The notes under the pieces are model-generated. The model was not told the DNA's origin and did not search any database. It was given only the letters and a program-made list of their open reading frames with translations. This document shows, piece after piece, positions 1 to 5,526 of a stretch of 6,437 nucleotides of DNA. Position 1 is the first letter of the stretch. Every line of letters begins with the position of its first letter. The position numbers were made by a program, and so were the translations under genes. This DNA is from Candidatus Zhuqueibacterota bacterium (GTDB lineage Bacteria; Zhuqueibacterota; Zhuqueibacteria; Zhuqueibacterales; Zhuqueibacteraceae), in assembly GCA_013361015.1 (NCBI GenBank), contig JABWAN010000340.1, positions 1 through 6,437 on the forward strand, in the 5' to 3' direction.

Positions 1-2
1 AG

Positions 3-563
3 GCTGCGGCTCATTCCCTGCAGATGATACACAAAGGCGTGATGGTGTTCGACAGTGAGGAGGAAGCTGGTATGCTCATGGATCGCGCGTTCTATGATAT
101 CCCGCGCGGCGCGCGTAACGTCGTGACGGACTTTTATCTTTCTCGCTCTCCGGAAGAATTCACTCCGGATGAGCGCCGTGTGTTGGAAGCCAAAACCAAG
201 GCTTGGTTTTCATTGTTTCAAATCGAATCTATTGACGCCGGTGCGAGCGCCATTTTTCTAAGTGACCTCATCAACAACTCCGGACCGTTCAAGCTTATTG
301 ACATTAACCTCTCCGCTTCCGGTAGTTCCAATTTCCTCTTGGCAACACGTCTGCTTCCCTTCGGCGATTGGTGCATGACTTCCGGCATAAGTTATCCTTT
401 CGAGGCGAAACAAGCACAAGAGCTTTTGGGCGGATTGAAGCGCCGGGTTTTAGGTTCCGCCAAGAAAAAATATCGCACGATACCGCCGGAAGATTATAGC
501 CGCTATTTCTTTTTGCAGTTCAAAGCGCAAAGCGAGATTGAAACGAGGTATGAAGATGTTTGA
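3..563 (+). CDS. Hypothetical protein, 3' part; resembles the C-terminal region of SEC-C-type proteins
   Basis: The reading frame is open to the left edge (codons from position 3 read AAAHSLQ before the first Met at 24). There is no ribosome binding site before the ATG at 24, so the gene probably starts outside the window. About 186 residues are visible, ending in TGA. The order is an acidic helical stretch, then a helical segment around SPEEFTPDERRVLEA, then a small beta-rich domain containing WFSLFQIESID, LSDLI and a G-W-x-L-x-x-G-like element (GDWCMTSGISYPF), then a basic Arg/Lys-rich tail (KRRVLGSAKKKYR). From memory, this succession (helices, 'SLFEV', 'LRDLLTG', 'GW.LSGG.Y.F') is seen in bacterial proteins that often carry a zinc-binding SEC-C tail. 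No SEC-C cysteines are visible here. The function is unknown and the family link is inference. It could also be a degraded C-terminal fragment. Confidence 0.6.
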   Translation, partial: AAAHSLQMIHKGVMVFDSEEEAGMLMDRAFYDIPRGARNVVTDFYLSRSPEEFTPDERRVLEAKTKAWFSLFQIESIDAGASAIFLSDLINNSGPFKLIDINLSASGSSNFLLATRLLPFGDWCMTSGISYPFEAKQAQELLGGLKRRVLGSAKKKYRTIPPEDYSRYFFLQFKAQSEIETRYEDV

Positions 564-661
564 AAGCAATGCCCGATACCAAAGCTTGGGATTGTAGCCT
601 GTTGCATTTATATTGCCGCCGTTGAAAAATACGGAACAGCGATCATTCAGTGGAGGCGTTC

Positions 662-804
662 ATGGTCTTCGACCGGAAACTTGAACCGATGAAATTACCC
701 CGGAGCTGATCGACTACATCATCGCGAAAATCGTTCGGGAATTTCAGCCGGGCGCAAAATCCTTTTTATCTTCATCACACCTTCAACGAGGGAAAAGCAC
801 TTTA
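662..804 (+). pseudogene. Remnant of a MNT-type nucleotidyltransferase gene, frameshifted and truncated
   Basis: A strong ribosome binding site (GGAGG, 652-656) lies 5 bases before ATG 662, which opens MVFDRKLEPMK and stops at 707-709. Reading one frame over from about 694 gives ITPELIDYIIAKIVREFQP (to about 753). This is the typical first helix of small nucleotidyltransferase-fold proteins (MNT/MJ0435-like, the antitoxin partner of HEPN toxins). One missing A in the AAA-ATT run at 692-696 explains the shift. The next stretch (about 754-795) resembles the sugar-binding loop, which normally reads ILFGS-(H/Y)-ARG; here SSHLQRGK is recognisable but the Gly-Ser core is damaged. The metal-binding DxD motif that should follow is absent, because the sequence runs into the 3' end of the opposing hicA. 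Visible facts are the start signal, the helix and the shift. The family assignment is from motif memory, and no product is expected. Confidence 0.5.
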
Positions 805-1032
805 TCAGAGGTAGGAAAGAAACTCATCAACAGTAAGACCGGATTGACGGATGATGTTTGCGAGCGTTCCTTTGGGCAGGTCTTTATTGTGAACGGGCAC
901 GGTTATTCGCCGTGTTGTGTCGGTGGCATGGATAAGCCGAGCATGGCTACCGGTTTGATGATGCACATAGAAACCGGCTTTCTCTAAAGCTCGAATAACT
1001 TAGTCGGGTTTTACGGCCGGAAGCTTCCCCAT
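805..1032 (-). pseudogene. hicA: HicA-family mRNA interferase toxin, interrupted by an in-frame stop at codon 11
   Basis: On the minus strand, ATG 1032-1030 overlaps the hicB stop (TGATG), the usual coupled arrangement. The frame reads MGKLPAVKPD, then TAA at 1000-1002, then continues without interruption for 64 codons to TGA at 805-807. The segment after the stop reads VIRALEKAGFYVHHQTGSHA and onwards, includes ITVPVHNKDLPKGTL, and ends in IIRQSGLTVDEFLSYL. This is the whole HicA (YcfA) dsRBD-like fold: alpha1, beta1, the catalytic GSH histidine (948-943), the Pro-x-His strand, and the C-terminal helix with IIRQSGLT. Full length would be 75 residues, normal for HicA. A Lys codon AAA changed to TAA accounts for the stop. 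No plausible in-frame restart precedes the first helix; the next GTG (966-964) would remove it. HicA cleaves translated mRNAs and is neutralised by HicB. Here it is probably inactive. Confidence 0.85.
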
Positions 1033-1280
1033 CACACGACCTTAAGTGTGATTGACAAACTTTCTTTAATTGGCTCGCGCGCGAGCGTCATATCCTTTGG
1101 GATTGTCTCGCCTAACGCCGTCGCGCTCTCCAAATAACAACGAATCGCATCTTCCGCCATTGTGCGGGCTTCTTCCAACGTTTCACCAAGCGTGCAAATT
1201 TCAGGAATGGCAGGCACGACCACATTGTAGCCGCCTTCTGAAAGTGGTTCGAAGAAGACCGTGTAGTTGTAAGTTTTCAC
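1032..1280 (-). CDS. hicB: HicB-family antitoxin
   Basis: This is an 82-residue protein read from GTG 1280, beginning MKTYNYTVFFEPLSEGGYNV. It matches the HicB partial RNase H-like domain: the YTVFFEP strand, the EGGYNVVVPAIPEICTLGET hairpin, then helix LEEARTMAEDAIRCYLES and GETIPKD. I prefer GTG 1280 over the in-frame TTG at 1295 because AAGAGG (1290-1285) sits 4 bases before the GTG and because HicB proteins typically start with M-K-x-Y. No ribbon-helix-helix or Xre DNA-binding domain follows, so this is the short form of HicB. It binds and blocks HicA, whose gene overlaps its stop codon but is broken by a nonsense codon. The antitoxin is thus intact and apparently still transcribed from its own promoter (1328-1357), either as a solitary antitoxin or as protection against related HicA toxins encoded elsewhere. 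Confidence 0.9.
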   Translation of the reverse strand: MKTYNYTVFFEPLSEGGYNVVVPAIPEICTLGETLEEARTMAEDAIRCYLESATALGETIPKDMTLAREPIKESLSITLKVV

Positions 1281-1327
1281 AAGGCCTCTTCGCAAGCCGT
1301 GTGCTCATGAATTGATTGGATTTTTCT

Positions 1328-1357
1328 CAAAGGTAGACAAATCTTTTTGAAAGTCAA
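1328..1357 (-). promoter_or_regulatory. Predicted promoter of hicBA
   Basis: Read on the minus strand, TTGACT (1357-1352) is followed by TACCTTTG (1335-1328). This can be read as a sigma-70 pair (TTGACT, 16-base spacer, TACCTT). It also matches exactly the Bacteroidota-type consensus TTG, 19 bases, TAnnTTTG. Transcription would begin near 1321, giving a leader of about 40 bases before the GTG of hicB. The element lies in the short gap between the 3' end of xth and hicB, so hicB need not depend on readthrough from the upstream genes. Confidence 0.5.
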
Positions 1358-1369
1358 GCCGCACTTTTC

Positions 1370-2119
1370 TCACTTCAACACAATCCCCACCGGGCAATGA
1401 TCCGAGCCCATCACCTCGGGCAGAATGAAAGCCTCTTTCAAACGCGGCCGCAGCGCCGCGGAAATGCAAAAATAATCGATGCGCCAGCCCACGTTTCGTG
1501 CGCGCGCGTTGCTGAGCTGGCTCCACCACGAGTAATGCCCGCCCTCTTTTGTGAATTCACGAAACGTATCCACGAAACCCTTCGCCACGAAATTGCCGAA
1601 ACCCTCGCGCTCTTCCTTGGTGAAGCCGTGCGTGCCCACATTCGCTTTCGGGTTGGCGAGATCGATCTCCGTGTGCGCGCAGTTGAGGTCCCCGCAAAAA
1701 ATCACCGGCTTCTTCTTCTCCAATTTCTTCAAAAATTTTAGAAAATCTTTATCCCACTCAACGCGATAATCCAAGCGCGTCAATTCGCGTTTGGAATTGG
1801 GCGTGTACACATTCACGAGAAAAAAATCTTCGTACTCCGTCGTGAGCACGCGGCCTTCGTTGTCATGTTCCGCGATGCCCATGCCTTTGGTGTGGCTTAT
1901 CGGCTCGATCTTCGTAAACGTCGCCGTGCCGGAATAGCCGGGCTTCACCGCAGAATTCCAGTATTGGAAGTAGCCGGGCAATTCGAGATTAACCTGCTCC
2001 GGCCGCGCTTTGGTTTCTTGAATGCAGATGATGTCGGGCTTGGTCTTCGCGATGAAATCCGTGAAGCCTTTTTTGAGAATGGCGCGAATGCCGTTGACGT
2101 TGAAGGAGAGGAGTTTCAT
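1370..2119 (-). CDS. xth: Exodeoxyribonuclease III / AP endonuclease (ExoIII family)
   Basis: This is a DNA base-excision repair enzyme. It cleaves the backbone 5' to abasic sites and removes nucleotides from 3' ends, using Mg2+. The 249-residue protein fits the family's usual 250-270. Catalytic motifs of the endonuclease/exonuclease/phosphatase fold are all present: N7 in SFNVNGIRA, E35 in CIQETK, Y105 in YTPNS, D144 and N146 in GDLNCAHTEID, D215 in WRIDY, and the final D240-H241 in GSDHCP. I chose ATG 2119 because it begins MKLLSFNVNG, the family N-terminus, and has GAGG (2128-2125) 5 bases upstream. An in-frame start at 2149 would add ten residues with no homology. The gene starts 35 bp after the decarboxylase stop on the same strand, so the two are probably co-transcribed, although no functional link is known. 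I see no clear terminator after it. Confidence 0.95.
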   Translation of the reverse strand: MKLLSFNVNGIRAILKKGFTDFIAKTKPDIICIQETKARPEQVNLELPGYFQYWNSAVKPGYSGTATFTKIEPISHTKGMGIAEHDNEGRVLTTEYEDFFLVNVYTPNSKRELTRLDYRVEWDKDFLKFLKKLEKKKPVIFCGDLNCAHTEIDLANPKANVGTHGFTKEEREGFGNFVAKGFVDTFREFTKEGGHYSWWSQLSNARARNVGWRIDYFCISAALRPRLKEAFILPEVMGSDHCPVGIVLK

Positions 2120-2154
2120 TGGGGCCTCGAATGCATTGAAAATTTGCATTGTCT

Positions 2155-3639
2155 CTATTTGAGTGCAAGCAAACGCGCAAGTTGTTTTTGCACGATCTCC
2201 CAGGCTTTACGCACATGCCGTTCTTCCGTGCGAACGCCGCCTATTGCGCAGCGCAGCACGAATCGTCCGTTCAATTTGGTGTGGGATAAAAAAACTTCGC
2301 GCGTGTTGTTCACGGCTTCTAAAAGACTTTCATTCAAGCGATTCAACTCTTCCTCGTTTTGCACGTGCGCAGGGTGCGCGCGAAAGCAAACGAGGCTGAG
2401 CGGCGTCGGCGCCATGCGCTCGAACTCGGGATGGGCGTCGACCCAACCAGCGAGCTGCTGTGCGAGCCGCACGTGTTCGCGCAATCGTACGGCCAAGCCT
2501 TCCCAACCGAAATAGCGCAGCACGAACCACAATTTCAGCGCGCGAAAACGCCGCCCGAGCGGAATGCCATAATCCATGAAATTCTCCACTTCACGGTCTT
2601 GCGCGGTGCGCAAATATTCCGCGACGAGACTGAAGGCGCGGCGCAGCACTTCGGGCTTGCGCGTATAAAGCACGCTTAAATCCAAAGGCACGAAAAGCCA
2701 TTTGTGCGGATTGACCACGAGCGAGTCCGCGTGCTCGCAGCCTTCGAGCACCCAGCGCAGTTCGGGCACGAGTGCCGCAGAGCCGCCATACGCCGCATCA
2801 ACGTGCAGCCAAACGTTTTCCCTTTTACAAATTTCAGCAATCGCCGGAACGGGATCAATGCTCGTGATGGAAGTGGTTCCGACGGTGGCGGTGACGCACA
2901 TTGGCCGCCAACCCGCAGCGCGATCTTCATTCAGCGCGTGCTGCAAGGCTTCGGGCCGCAAGCGGAATTGCTCATCCACTGCAATTTTGCGCACGCCGGC
3001 TTGGCCGAGGCCAAGTATGAGCGCGGCTTTATCAAACGAAGAATGTACGTGTTCGGAAGCATAAACGCGCAAGCGCGGCAGCTCTTTCCTTCCCGCCATG
3101 CCGTGCTCGCGCATTGCGAGATCGTTGAGTTGCTCGCGCGCAGCCGCAAGCGCGTGCATAATGCTGATCGAAGCGGAATCATACATGATGCCCCAAAACG
3201 TTTCGGGCAATCCCAGCATTTGGCGCAGCCAATCGAGCGTCACTTGCTCAAGCTCCGTGGCTGCCGGACAACTTTTCCACAGCATGGCATTGGGATTGAG
3301 CGTAGCGCTTAACATTTCCGCGAGAATGCCCGGGCCGCTGCCGCTGCTCACGAAGTACGCGAAAAACTCCGGATGATTCCAGTGCGTCATCGCGGGCATA
3401 ATAAGACGGTCGATGTCCGCAAGAATATCGTGCATCGGTTCGCCGGTTTGCGGCGGCGCTTGCGGCAATTGCGCGCGCAGTTCGCCCGGATTGATTGCAG
3501 GCAGCACGCGATGCGCATCATAGCTCGACAAAAAATCCGCGATCCAATCTATGAGCTGATGGCCATAACGGCGAAACTCTTCCGGCGGCATGTCGCCGAG
3601 GACAGGTGAACTAGGTTGAGCGAAAGGAGGTGCAGGCAT
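2155..3639 (-). CDS. PLP-dependent group II aromatic amino acid decarboxylase family protein
   Basis: This is a cytosolic fold-type I PLP enzyme of the DOPA/tyrosine/tryptophan decarboxylase group, about 494 residues from ATG 3639 (family about 470-510). The core starts at PPEEFRRYGHQLIDWIADF. The substrate-side segment is HWNHPEFFAYF. The PLP-stacking His is H199 (EHVHSS), the PLP-nitrogen Asp is D281 (HVDAAYGG), and the Schiff-base lysine is K313 (NPHKWLF). The catalytic loop before IPLGRRFRALKLWFV reads ENFMDYG. In my remembered ungapped alignment to human DDC, F354 falls at the position of catalytic Tyr332; Tyr-to-Phe there favours oxidative deamination to an aldehyde. Substrate cannot be read from sequence. 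Start choice is uncertain: an in-frame GTG at 3681 and ATG at 3591 exist and none has a clear ribosome binding site; 3639 is the first ATG. It stops with TAG, 35 bp before xth. Confidence 0.93.
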   Translation of the reverse strand: MPAPPFAQPSSPVLGDMPPEEFRRYGHQLIDWIADFLSSYDAHRVLPAINPGELRAQLPQAPPQTGEPMHDILADIDRLIMPAMTHWNHPEFFAYFVSSGSGPGILAEMLSATLNPNAMLWKSCPAATELEQVTLDWLRQMLGLPETFWGIMYDSASISIMHALAAAREQLNDLAMREHGMAGRKELPRLRVYASEHVHSSFDKAALILGLGQAGVRKIAVDEQFRLRPEALQHALNEDRAAGWRPMCVTATVGTTSITSIDPVPAIAEICKRENVWLHVDAAYGGSAALVPELRWVLEGCEHADSLVVNPHKWLFVPLDLSVLYTRKPEVLRRAFSLVAEYLRTAQDREVENFMDYGIPLGRRFRALKLWFVLRYFGWEGLAVRLREHVRLAQQLAGWVDAHPEFERMAPTPLSLVCFRAHPAHVQNEEELNRLNESLLEAVNNTREVFLSHTKLNGRFVLRCAIGGVRTEERHVRKAWEIVQKQLARLLALK

Positions 3640-3684
3640 AAATGTTAGAGTGGAGGGCAAATGAGTTTTGCTGTGAAGCACAAA

Positions 3685-3879
3685 TCAAGCATGATGCTTG
3701 GTGCGCAATTGGCTGAGGAAGCGCTCTATTTCATTGGGATAGATCTTTTTCTGAACCGACGCTTTGTTGTAGACCAGTTTGATTTTTTCGGGATCAAGCT
3801 CATAAAGATGAGCATGACGAAACCCGTGACGGAAGCCGCGCAAGTGGAATTTGCGTGCGGGAACGAAACGTGTGTCCAT
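3685..3879 (-). CDS. Possible small hypothetical protein
   Basis: This is a 64-residue frame from ATG 3879 to TGA at 3687-3685. It starts MDTRFVPARKFHLRG, continues with a His/Arg/Phe-rich segment (FRHGFRHAHLYELDPEKI), and ends in the Lys-rich amphipathic stretch KKIYPNEIERFLSQL. An upstream in-frame start at 3978 would overlap the desaturase 3' end and add low-complexity residues. No ribosome binding site is evident and I recognise no family. The C-terminal half looks protein-like, so it could be a real small gene or the tail of a decayed one. It shares the strand of the decarboxylase and ends about 45 bp before that gene's start. Confidence 0.3.
   Translation of the reverse strand: MDTRFVPARKFHLRGFRHGFRHAHLYELDPEKIKLVYNKASVQKKIYPNEIERFLSQLRTKHHA
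3686..3700. promoter_or_regulatory. Perfect palindrome, operator candidate upstream of the decarboxylase
   Basis: CAAGCATGATGCTTG is a perfect inverted repeat with 7-bp arms around a single central G. It lies about 47 bp upstream of the chosen decarboxylase ATG (3639), where a dimeric repressor or activator site would be expected. It also overlaps the stop of the doubtful small ORF. As RNA it could form only a weak 6-bp hairpin with a 3-base loop and no T-tract, so an operator is more likely than a terminator. The binding protein is unknown. Confidence 0.35.
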
Positions 3880-3970
3880 CCGAAAAACGCGCCCTATCAT
3901 CAAAACTCGGCCCCCGGGGGTGGGTGCACTTTCGGACGGACACCGCTTGGCGCTCGGTGCGCTGCGCAGG

Positions 3971-5071
3971 TTACGCACGCACCACGACTTCTTGAGGCAC
4001 CAGGATATCTTTTTTGCCCAGACTTCTTAGGAAGCGATAGTGTGCAGCAATCGCCGCGCGCACGGTCGGGTAGGAAACATATTTGATGCCGAAATCCTCG
4101 CAGGCCTTCTTGACGATCTTGCTGATATCGGGATAATGAATGTGGCAGATGCGCGGGAAGAGATGATGCTCGATTTGAAAGTTCAGCCCGCCGAGCAGCC
4201 AATATGCCAGCTTGTTTTTCGGAGCGAAGTTTGCCGTGGTTTCAACTTCGTGCACGGCCCATTCATTGTCAATACTAGGCGGAGCCAAATTTGGTTTGGG
4301 AAAAGTATTGCCTTCTATCACGTGCGCCAATTGAAAGGTGAGTGCCAGCGTGAAGCCAAGCACGAAATGTACGAAGATGAAAAAGGCCAGCACGTACAAA
4401 ACCGGATGAAAGAACATTGGAAGCACGAGCATGTAGCCGAAATAAAAAACCTTTGTGAGAAAGAAGAGCGTGGTTTCGGAAGCGGAAAGCTTGGGGAGTT
4501 GATAGTCGCCGATGCGGCCCGAGAAGAATTTGCGAAAATCGCCGATCGTGACCCATAGCAAGGACATGAAACAATATGCGGGAAAGGCATAGAGGTGCTG
4601 CATGCGGTGCCACGGCTTGCGCGGTTGCTCTGGACTCATGCGCAGAATATGATCGACCTGAATGTCCTCGTCCAGCTCGGTGATATTCGTATACGTGTGA
4701 TGGAGAACGTTGTGTTTGTGTTTCCAAAACCAGTGGCTGCCGCCGATGAGATTGAGCATGAAGCCCATGATACGATTCACGTATTTGTTTTTGGAATAGC
4801 TTCCGTGATTGCCGTCGTGCATGATGTTGAAGCCGACCCACGCGAAACCCTGTGCCACGGCCACGGCAGTAATGATCGCCATGATCAACGAAGAAGTCGC
4901 GAAGACCAGAATGACGTACGAAGCTGCGAGCCAGAGCAAGATGAGTGCGGTCTTGAGATACATGCGCCAATCGGCGTGCGGCGAAAGGCCTCGTTCTTCG
5001 AAATAGCCGTACACGCGCCGTTTGACTTCTTCATAAAAACCGACGTGAGCCGTAAAGCTGAGTTTTTGCAT
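3971..5071 (-). CDS. Membrane fatty acid desaturase (linoleoyl-CoA/delta-6 desaturase-like)
   Basis: This integral-membrane di-iron enzyme inserts a double bond into fatty acyl chains of lipids or acyl-CoA using O2 and electrons. It is 366 residues long, typical for single-domain members. All three histidine boxes are present: H85-DGN-H89, H120-NVL-H124-H125 in KHKHNVLHHTYTN, and Q299-IEHH303. The Gln in the third box is characteristic of front-end (delta-5/6) desaturases. There is no N-terminal cytochrome b5 domain, so a separate electron donor is needed. Hydrophobic segments lie at about 41-82, 160-176, 200-222 and 224-250. I chose ATG 5071 because AAGGA (5085-5081) lies 9 bases upstream and family homology starts at KLSFTAHVGFYEEVKRRV. 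The frame is open to 5329, but the extra 86 residues look like translated intergenic DNA. The gene is divergent from the dioxygenase-like gene. Regiospecificity is not decidable here. Confidence 0.93.
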   Translation of the reverse strand: MQKLSFTAHVGFYEEVKRRVYGYFEERGLSPHADWRMYLKTALILLWLAASYVILVFATSSLIMAIITAVAVAQGFAWVGFNIMHDGNHGSYSKNKYVNRIMGFMLNLIGGSHWFWKHKHNVLHHTYTNITELDEDIQVDHILRMSPEQPRKPWHRMQHLYAFPAYCFMSLLWVTIGDFRKFFSGRIGDYQLPKLSASETTLFFLTKVFYFGYMLVLPMFFHPVLYVLAFFIFVHFVLGFTLALTFQLAHVIEGNTFPKPNLAPPSIDNEWAVHEVETTANFAPKNKLAYWLLGGLNFQIEHHLFPRICHIHYPDISKIVKKACEDFGIKYVSYPTVRAAIAAHYRFLRSLGKKDILVPQEVVVRA

Positions 5072-5526
5072 GGCACACATTCCTTTTTGGTTTTGCTGGT
5101 GCATCGCATCCCAATTGGCGTGACGCAGCCAGTAGGTTGTGGGTCTTGGGGATTGACTTGATGGTGGTACCTTTGGTTCAAAGCGAGGCTTAAAAACTCC
5201 GCGTTCTCCTCGTCTTGAAAAGATGTTTTTAAACGTACAACGAAAAAATTCCAAAAACAAGTTTTCAGTCGAGCTTCGTTTGAAGTAGCAACGAAAAAGT
5301 GGCACTGAACAAGAGGATGCTTGCTGCAAAATGTTTTCCTACGGCCGGCAGCTCAACTGACGGATGCGGCTATGCTGAAGGCGCTGACAATCTGTCTTTG
5401 CAACGCTGGCCGGTTTGGGGACGTCTTCAGTACAGCAGCAATGTGAAAACATTCAGCCGCGGACCGAGTATGATACGCGCTTGGACTAGAAAATCCGCAG
5501 CCCCTCAAAAAATTCAGGAGAAACCT
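5072..5526. other. Divergent intergenic region between desaturase and dioxygenase-like genes
   Basis: This region of 455 bp is without a supported gene; both flanking frames run open into it but without protein-like sequence. Visible structure includes an 8-bp inverted repeat TTAAAAAC/GTTTTTAA (5190-5197, 5225-5232) and a 10-bp direct repeat CAACGAAAAA (5238-5247, 5289-5298). A desaturase promoter candidate on the minus strand has TTG at 5260-5258, then 20 bases, then TACGTTTA at 5237-5230, one mismatch from TAnnTTTG. The dioxygenase side has AATGTGAAAACATT (5440-5453) and a TATGAT box, listed separately. The desaturase leader would be about 150 bases, long enough for control. I see no riboswitch I can name. 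Confidence 0.5.
5440..5474 (+). promoter_or_regulatory. Weak promoter/operator candidate before the dioxygenase-like gene
   Basis: TATGAT (5469-5474) is a good -10 hexamer about 52 bases before the start codon. No good -35 box lies at 16-18 bases; the nearest is the poor GTGAAA (5443-5448) at 20 bases. The -35 area coincides with the inverted repeat AATGT-GAAA-ACATT (5440-5453), which could be an activator or repressor site. The evidence is pattern only. Confidence 0.22.

Larger units (their letters stand above)
3640..3970. other. Intergenic region between desaturase and decarboxylase genes
   Basis: This stretch of 331 bp has no gene I can support firmly. It holds the doubtful small minus-strand ORF described separately (3685-3879), a perfect palindrome at 3686-3700, and a G/C-rich segment with CCCCCGGGGG at 3910-3919. 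A 5-bp inverted repeat (CACCG/CGGTG, 3941-3959) lies downstream of the desaturase stop but lacks a T-tract. The decarboxylase promoter should be here, but I find no convincing pair of boxes. Confidence 0.6.

Noticed and set aside
1000..1002. Stop-codon recoding as the reason for the in-frame TAA in hicA
   Set aside because: The desaturase gene ends naturally with TAA (3971-3973), the decarboxylase with TAG, and xth, hicB and others with TGA. All long genes read normally with the standard code, so a nonsense mutation is the simpler reading.
1865..2515. Plus-strand 216-codon frame spanning the ends of xth and the decarboxylase
   Set aside because: It covers parts of two real genes antisense and shows no domain.
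2704..3312. Plus-strand 202-codon frame opposite the decarboxylase
   Set aside because: It lies antisense to a fully motif-supported gene, has no ribosome binding site, and its composition follows the codon bias of the real strand.
3910..3919. CCCCCGGGGG as a terminator or site-specific sequence
   Set aside because: It is self-complementary but has no loop and no T-run, and such runs arise by chance in a G/C-rich patch.
3941..3959. CACCG/CGGTG hairpin as desaturase terminator
   Set aside because: Only 5 bp of stem and no T-tract on the minus strand, so not a convincing intrinsic terminator.
4275..4970. Long open frame (231 codons) on the minus strand inside the desaturase gene
   Set aside because: It is the alternate-frame shadow of the desaturase, with His/Arg-rich low-complexity translation and no start signal.
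5072..5329. N-terminal 86-residue extension of the desaturase
   Set aside because: The extension has no family similarity and reads like translated intergenic DNA. The ATG at 5071 has AAGGA upstream and begins the conserved part.
5299..5526. N-terminal 76-residue extension of the dioxygenase-like protein
   Set aside because: AGGAG just before ATG 5527 and the signal peptide immediately after it fix the start. The extension would bury the signal peptide.
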